The notes under the pieces: generated by a model
The model's database searches: none
Seen by the model: only the letters and a program-made list of their open reading frames with translations
Told to the model about the DNA's origin: nothing
Program-made: the position numbers and the translations under genes
Source: an uncultured Oscillospiraceae bacterium
GTDB taxonomy: Bacteria > Bacillota > Clostridia > Oscillospirales > Acutalibacteraceae
DNA length: 9,458 bases
Assembly (NCBI GenBank): GCA_900543525.1
Contig: UQRS01000082.1
Location: 1-9,458 of the forward strand
Reading direction: 5' to 3'
Shown: in pieces, positions 6,260 to 9,458 of the stretch
Layout: every line of letters begins with the position of its first letter
How positions within the stretch are numbered: position 1 is the stretch's first letter

Positions 6260-6655
6260 ATGAACGAAGTCGTAGAATTTCTGAATGCAAACCCCGTACA
6301 GTATCTGGCTACCGTCGGCCGTGACGGCAGGGCAAAGTGCCGCCCCTTCATGTTCGCGGGAGAGCAGGACGGCAAGCTGTGGTTCTGCACCAACAATCGG
6401 AAGGATGTCTACAAGGATATGCAGGAAAACCCGGAGGTCGAGATTTCCGTTTCCAGCCCGGAATACGCATGGCTTCGTCTGCACGGCAGGGCTGTGTTCG
6501 AGAACAACATGGCCGCCAAGGAAATGTGCATCCAGAACCCCATTGTAAAGGGTCAGTACGGCGAGGCCACCAACCCCATCTTTGAGGTGTTCTATCTTGA
6601 GGATGCTCACGGCGTCATCGCTGATTTCTCCGGCAACCCTCCCTACGAGTTCTGA
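6260..6655 (+). CDS. FMN-binding split-barrel protein (pyridoxamine 5'-phosphate oxidase-like family)
   Basis: A 131-residue cytosolic protein of the PNPOx-like FMN split-barrel superfamily, whose members bind FMN, F420 or haem and often reduce flavin or detoxify small molecules. Visible family features are the opening strand YLATVGRDGRAKCRPF (15-30), GKLWFCTNNRKDVYKDM (38-54, the phosphate-binding NRKD/K region), NPEVEIS (57-63) and the WLRLHGRAVF strand (71-80). The start at 6260 has GGAGG eight bases upstream; an in-frame ATG at 6245 would put that ribosome binding site inside the gene. It is the first gene of the operon and divergent from HxlR, a common pairing for split-barrel reductases. 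A 7-bp stem overlaps its stop. Substrate unknown; true PLP synthesis is unlikely because the protein is too short. Confidence 0.88.
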   Translation: MNEVVEFLNANPVQYLATVGRDGRAKCRPFMFAGEQDGKLWFCTNNRKDVYKDMQENPEVEISVSSPEYAWLRLHGRAVFENNMAAKEMCIQNPIVKGQYGEATNPIFEVFYLEDAHGVIADFSGNPPYEF

Positions 6656-6671
6656 GGCGGCGCTCCGCCTC
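6654..6671 (+). other. Small hairpin at the stop of the first operon gene
   Basis: GAGGCGG (6654-6660) pairs with CCGCCTC (6665-6671) across a CGCT loop and overlaps the TGA stop codon. No T run follows, so it is more likely an mRNA stability or partial read-through element in the 111-base gap before the next gene than a full terminator. Confidence 0.4.
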
Positions 6672-6766
6672 CACCCTTTGACATTCCGAAAGAGTCCTGC
6701 CCTCGGCGGCCTTGCCATGCCGACCTATAAAGGCGGCTTACCCCATCCTGAAAGGTTGTTGACACC

Positions 6767-7375
6767 ATGACGAAGCATGACTACCTGAAGCTGCTGGTGG
6801 AAAGCATCCATTCCACCACCGTCGCCACCATCGGCGCAAACGGCCATCCGCAGACCCGCGTGATCGACATGATGCTTTATGACGAGCGGGGCGTGTATTT
6901 CCTCACTGCAAAAGGCAAGGCGTTCTACACCCAGCTTATGGAGCAGGGGTATGTCGCCCTGTCCGCTGTCAAGGATAAGCTCTCGATCTCCCTGCGGGGT
7001 AAGGTCAAAAACCTCGGCAGGAGGAAGCTGGATGAGATTTTTGAGAAAAACACCTATATGCAGTCCATCTATCCCGGCGGTACCCGCAGTGCATTAGAGG
7101 TTTTCTGCCTGTATGAAGCGGACGGCGAGTATTTTGACATCAGCGACCCGGCGCACATCGTCCGGGACAGCTTCACCATCGGCAAGGCGGCGCAGGAAGC
7201 ACCGGGCTACTATGTGGGTGAGGGCTGCATCGGCTGCAAGCTGTGTTATTCGGTCTGTCCGCAGAAGTGCATCGACATTGCAAAGAAGCCGGTGGTTATC
7301 GACCAGCACCATTGTCTCCATTGCGGGCGGTGCGCGGAGACCTGCCCCAAGCAGGCAATCGAGAAGAGGTTTTGA
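6767..7375 (+). CDS. FMN split-barrel domain fused to a two-[4Fe-4S] ferredoxin domain
   Basis: A 202-residue predicted electron-transfer flavoprotein. Residues 1 to about 125 form a PNPOx-like split barrel (TTVATIGANGHPQTRVIDMM at 17-36, VYFLTAKGKAFYTQL at 43-57, VALSAV and SISLRGKV strands). Residues 154-193 carry two classical cluster motifs: C154-x2-C157-x2-C160-x3-C164-P and C183-x2-C186-x2-C189-x3-C193-P, predicted to bind two [4Fe-4S] clusters. The protein could pass electrons between ferredoxin-type clusters and FMN, probably as a small reductase. The ribosome binding site AAAGG is 11 bases from the ATG, somewhat long. It ends two bases before the macrodomain gene, so the two are almost certainly cotranscribed. 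The physiological substrate is unknown. Confidence 0.88.
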   Translation: MTKHDYLKLLVESIHSTTVATIGANGHPQTRVIDMMLYDERGVYFLTAKGKAFYTQLMEQGYVALSAVKDKLSISLRGKVKNLGRRKLDEIFEKNTYMQSIYPGGTRSALEVFCLYEADGEYFDISDPAHIVRDSFTIGKAAQEAPGYYVGEGCIGCKLCYSVCPQKCIDIAKKPVVIDQHHCLHCGRCAETCPKQAIEKRF

Positions 7376-7377
7376 CC

Positions 7378-8157
7378 ATGAACCAGAGTGAAAAACGGCT
7401 GTTTCTCATACACTCCCTGCTGAACGAGTGCCCCTCCTGTCAGAAGCAGATGATCCCGGCAGATTCCGAGCGGCAGAAGCTTTTATTGCGGGGGCTGATG
7501 AATATCCGCAGCCCCCGTCCTGTCGGCGCGGAGTTTCTGCAAGTGCAGGACGAGTATCTGCAAGGCGAAATCGCCGCAAAGGGTGTTACCGATATTCTGG
7601 ATTTAACGCCAATCCAACCGGGGCTGTATCTCTGGCAGGGCGATATCACGACGCTCAAGTGCGACGCTATCGTCAATGCGGCGAACGCAGGACTCACCGG
7701 CTGCTATATTCCGAACCATCGCTGCATCGACAACGCCATTCACACCTTTGCGGGCGTGGAGCTGCGCCTTGCCTGCGCGGAACGGATGGAAAAGCAGGGT
7801 TACCCGGAACCGACCGGACAGGCGAAAATCACTCCGGCATATAATCTGCCCTGCCGGTATATCCTGCACACCGTCGGTCCGATTGTTGAGGGGCGAGTGA
7901 CTAAAGAGGATGAAAAGCTTCTTGCTTCCTGCTACCGCTCCTGCCTGGAGCTGGCGGCAGAGAATGCTCTGGAAAGCGTGGCGTTCTGCTGTGTTTCTAC
8001 GGGAGAATTTCATTTTCCCAATGAGCAGGCGGCAGAGATCGCCGTGGAAATGGTCAAAGAATTTATGAATAGAAAAACCAGTGTCAAGAAGGTGATCTTC
8101 AATGTTTTCAAAGATTTGGACAAAGAAATCTACGAAAAGCTGCTCGGCGCAAATTAA
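7378..8157 (+). CDS. Zinc-dependent macrodomain protein-ADP-ribose hydrolase (SirTM-associated)
   Basis: A 259-residue enzyme predicted to remove ADP-ribose from proteins, the eraser partner of the sirtuin encoded next. An N-terminal helical extension (about 1-82) precedes the macrodomain. Macro features are LWQGDIT (85-91, adenine-contacting Asp), the catalytic-loop segment IVNAANAGLTGCYIPNHRC (98-116) followed by IDNAIHTFAG, and the phosphate loop VSTGEFHFPNE (206-216). C109, H114 and C116 form the GCxxPxHxC pattern typical of the zinc-containing macrodomains found with class M sirtuins. The start at 7378 follows GAGG by eight bases and lies two bases after the upstream stop; a longer open frame reaching into the ferredoxin gene is not needed. 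Its 3' end overlaps the sirtuin gene by 56 bases. Confidence 0.93.
   Translation: MNQSEKRLFLIHSLLNECPSCQKQMIPADSERQKLLLRGLMNIRSPRPVGAEFLQVQDEYLQGEIAAKGVTDILDLTPIQPGLYLWQGDITTLKCDAIVNAANAGLTGCYIPNHRCIDNAIHTFAGVELRLACAERMEKQGYPEPTGQAKITPAYNLPCRYILHTVGPIVEGRVTKEDEKLLASCYRSCLELAAENALESVAFCCVSTGEFHFPNEQAAEIAVEMVKEFMNRKTSVKKVIFNVFKDLDKEIYEKLLGAN
8089..8094 (+). promoter_or_regulatory. Ribosome binding site inside the macrodomain gene that fixes the SirTM start
   Basis: AAGGTG (8089-8094), continuing as AAGGTGATC, is a near-ideal complement to the 16S 3' end. It lies seven bases before ATG 8102. It sits within the coding sequence of the macrodomain gene and argues that the sirtuin really starts there, with the two genes translated in overlapping frames. 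Confidence 0.7.
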
Positions 8158-8971
8158 GCGCCCGCAAACAGCCCTCGGCGAGGCGGACGCTGTGGTGATC
8201 GGTGCCGGGGCAGGCCTCTCCATCTCCGCCGGATTCACCTACACCGGCGAGCGGTTTGAAAAGAACTTTTCTGATTTTGCGGCGAAGTACGGTATCCGGG
8301 ATATGTATTCCGGCGGCTTTTATCCGTTTGCCACGCCGGAGGAGCATTGGGCCTATTGGAGCCGGTATATCTGCATCAACCGCTATCAGGACGCGCCCGG
8401 GCCGGTTTATGAAAGCCTCCTGAGGCTAGTGGCCGATAAGGACTACTTCGTTATCACTACCAATGTGGATCACTGTTTTCAGAAAGCGGGCTTTGATAAA
8501 AAGAGGCTGTTCTACACCCAGGGCGACTACGGCCTGTTCCAATGCAGCGAGCCGTGCTGTAAGGAAACGTTTGAGAACGAAGCGCTGATCCGCGAAATGG
8601 TCAAGTGGCAGGAGAACATGGAAATCCCCTCTGAGCTTCTCCCTGTCTGCCCGCACTGCGGAAAGCCGCTGACGATGAACCTCCGCTGTGATGATACCTT
8701 TGTCGAGGATGGGGGCTGGCACAGGGCGGCAGAACGGTATGAGAATTTTCTCCGTACCCGCGGCGGGCAGAAGATTCTTTTTCTGGAACTGGGAGTTGGT
8801 TACAACACCCCGGTCATTATCAAGTATCCGTTCTGGCAGATGACCGCCCAAAACCCGGACGCTGCCTATGCCTGTATCAACCGGGGGCAGGCGGTGTGCC
8901 CGCAGGAGATCGAGCGGCAGTCCATCTGCATCGATGCGGACATTGGAGACGTATTATCTTTAGTGGTGTAA
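8102..8971 (+). CDS. Class M sirtuin (SirTM), NAD-dependent protein ADP-ribosyltransferase
   Basis: A 289-residue NAD+-using enzyme predicted to ADP-ribosylate a partner protein. Sirtuin landmarks are the NAD loop GAGAGLSISAGFTY (34-47) and TTNVDHCF (119-126), in place of the TQNID of deacylases. YTQGDYGLFQC (138-148) follows, where Q140 takes the place of the catalytic histidine, a hallmark of class M. LGVGYNTP (230-237) is also typical. C148, C152/C153, C183 and C186 (QCSEPCC and CPHCG) could form a structural zinc site. The first about 27 residues overlap the macrodomain gene; the strong ribosome binding site at 8089-8094 supports this start, although this N-terminal stretch is probably not conserved. 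As the last operon gene it forms a writer/eraser pair with the macrodomain. Many databases would label it a Sir2-family deacetylase, which is misleading here. Confidence 0.93.
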   Translation: MFSKIWTKKSTKSCSAQIKRPQTALGEADAVVIGAGAGLSISAGFTYTGERFEKNFSDFAAKYGIRDMYSGGFYPFATPEEHWAYWSRYICINRYQDAPGPVYESLLRLVADKDYFVITTNVDHCFQKAGFDKKRLFYTQGDYGLFQCSEPCCKETFENEALIREMVKWQENMEIPSELLPVCPHCGKPLTMNLRCDDTFVEDGGWHRAAERYENFLRTRGGQKILFLELGVGYNTPVIIKYPFWQMTAQNPDAAYACINRGQAVCPQEIERQSICIDADIGDVLSLVV

Positions 8972-8975
8972 AAAT

Positions 8976-9001
8976 AGCGGCAGGGAGAATTTCCTGCCGC
9001 T
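8976..9001. terminator. Hairpin just after the SirTM stop
   Basis: AGCGGCAGG (8976-8984) pairs with CCTGCCGCT (8993-9001), extended by a G-T and an A-T pair to an 11-bp stem with a GAAT loop, starting five bases after the stop. On the plus strand no T run follows. On the minus strand it is followed by TATTTTTA (complement of 8970-8975 region), so as an intrinsic terminator it suits leftward transcription better. It may still mark the operon's 3' end. Confidence 0.5.
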
Positions 9002-9152
9002 GCTGCGCAAAACCAGGCAATGCAGCCTATCGTTTTTATTGCCTTTTGCGGTGAATAGCTGCAATATCCGTTGCGTGCATACTCAGAGATGGAGGATGCA
9101 AAGCGCGAGATAATGTGCGAAATGATGGACAAGGATATGGCATAGCTATGTG
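9002..9152. other. Spacer with short degenerate reading frames, no supported gene
   Basis: On the plus strand, ATG at 9089 opens an 18-codon peptide ending at 9145 (MEDAKREIMCEMMDKDMA). It is preceded in the same frame by an open stretch back to a TAG at 9056-9058, and before that by another short in-frame run. The highly charged peptide looks protein-like, so this may be the remnant of a decayed gene, but it has no ribosome binding site and I do not recognise it. Minus-strand frames here are not convincing. Confidence 0.3.
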
Positions 9153-9189
9153 AAAGCGCCCTGCGGGACATTGTCCCGCAGGGCGCTTT
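9153..9189. terminator. Strong 16-bp stem terminator-like hairpin
   Basis: AAAGCGCCCTGCGGGA (9153-9168) pairs perfectly with TCCCGCAGGGCGCTTT (9174-9189) around a CATTG loop; on the plus strand AGTCTTTAT follows. The flanking A and T runs belong to the stem ends, as in bidirectional intrinsic terminators. It is the most likely final stop for the SirTM operon, about 180 bases past its last codon. Confidence 0.72.
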
Positions 9190-9377
9190 AGTCTTTATCG
9201 TCATTCGGTCGTCAAGCAGACCTGTCTTTCTGTGAAAAGCCCATATTTACGGCGCTTTTTGAGTTATGCAATCATTCCCACTCGTTGCAGGGACTCGCGT
9301 CTTAAACAATTTTGTTTAGAAGATATTGTACCTGCTATTCTGATTATTTTGATTACCCATATTATTGTAGCTATACG
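9190..9377. other. AT-richer right-end spacer with a TAAACAA palindrome
   Basis: Base composition becomes visibly more AT-rich from about 9232 onward than in any gene of the window. TAAACAA (9303-9309) is mirrored by TTGTTTA (9312-9318) around TT, a 16-base operator-like palindrome. A plus-strand frame across 9232-9435 gives a hydrophobic peptide (ILIILITHIIVAI) of the kind random AT-rich DNA produces and is not called. Nothing else is supported. Confidence 0.4.
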
Positions 9378-9458
9378 ATGGATGCTTATCAAAATCTTAT
9401 CAGCGGTGATAAACGGTCAACTACATACAAGGTGATGATTGTGGTTGGCTCAGGTGTA
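9378..9458 (+). CDS. Doubtful partial ORF running off the right edge
   Basis: From the ATG at 9378 the plus strand is open for 27 codons to the end of the window, ending in KVMIVVGSGV. The same frame is open back to a TAA near 9303. A hydrophobic strand followed by GSG is how several nucleotide-binding folds begin, so a gene could start here. However, there is no ribosome binding site before the ATG and the visible part is too short to name a family. It could equally be chance. Confidence 0.18.
   Translation, partial: MDAYQNLISGDKRSTTYKVMIVVGSGV

Noticed and set aside
6678..6683. TTGACA as an internal promoter before the ferredoxin-fusion gene
   Set aside because: No -10 element occurs at 16-18 bases; the next TATAAA is over 40 bases away.
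7243..7377. Longer N-terminus for the macrodomain protein starting inside the ferredoxin gene
   Set aside because: It would overlap the ferredoxin cysteine motifs in another frame; ATG 7378 has a good GAGG site and normal spacing after the upstream stop.
8102..8971. Sirtuin as a canonical Sir2 protein deacylase
   Set aside because: TTNVDH and TQGDY replace the TQNID and catalytic-histidine motifs, and it is paired with a zinc macrodomain, both marking class M ADP-ribosyltransferases.

Overview
The window looks like chromosomal DNA from a moderately GC-rich member of the Clostridia (Oscillospiraceae/Ruminococcaceae-like). This is inferred from Gram-positive style ribosome binding sites, a HxlR regulator, a COG2509-type flavoprotein and GC-rich hairpin-laden intergenic DNA. 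It was not tested by any search. No rRNA, tRNA, CRISPR array or recognisable insertion sequence was found.

Left half, all on the minus strand. The first 445 bases hold a doubtful edge fragment and an array of degenerate 8-bp repeats that runs into the stop codon of the next gene. Next come a COG2509-type FAD-dependent oxidoreductase (446-1852) with its own promoter, a GC-rich spacer with several strong hairpins (1898-2294), an Ogt-type methylated-DNA repair methyltransferase (2295-2828), a 445-base spacer without a convincing gene, and a large Sel1-repeat plus MORN-repeat protein (3274-5322) behind an extended -10 promoter. These genes look independently transcribed and functionally unrelated.

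Right half, the interesting part. A HxlR-family redox/stress regulator (5679-6029, minus) is divergent from a compact plus-strand operon of four genes: a small FMN split-barrel (pyridoxamine-phosphate-oxidase-like) protein (6260-6655); a second split-barrel protein fused to a two-[4Fe-4S] ferredoxin domain (6767-7375); a zinc-type macrodomain protein-ADP-ribose hydrolase (7378-8157); and a class M sirtuin (SirTM) ADP-ribosyltransferase (8102-8971). The last two overlap by 56 bases. SirTM and its macrodomain are a known writer/eraser pair that in other Firmicutes and in fungi modifies a lipoylated GcvH-like carrier made by LplA2. Here neither carrier nor lipoate ligase is present in the window. 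The pair is instead downstream of flavin/iron-sulfur proteins and a HxlR switch, so this may be a variant redox-responsive ADP-ribosylation module with a different substrate.

After the operon come two hairpins (8976-9001 and a 16-bp stem at 9153-9189) and a visibly more AT-rich right end with only doubtful reading frames. All coordinates and motifs were read by eye; family assignments rest on motif recognition.
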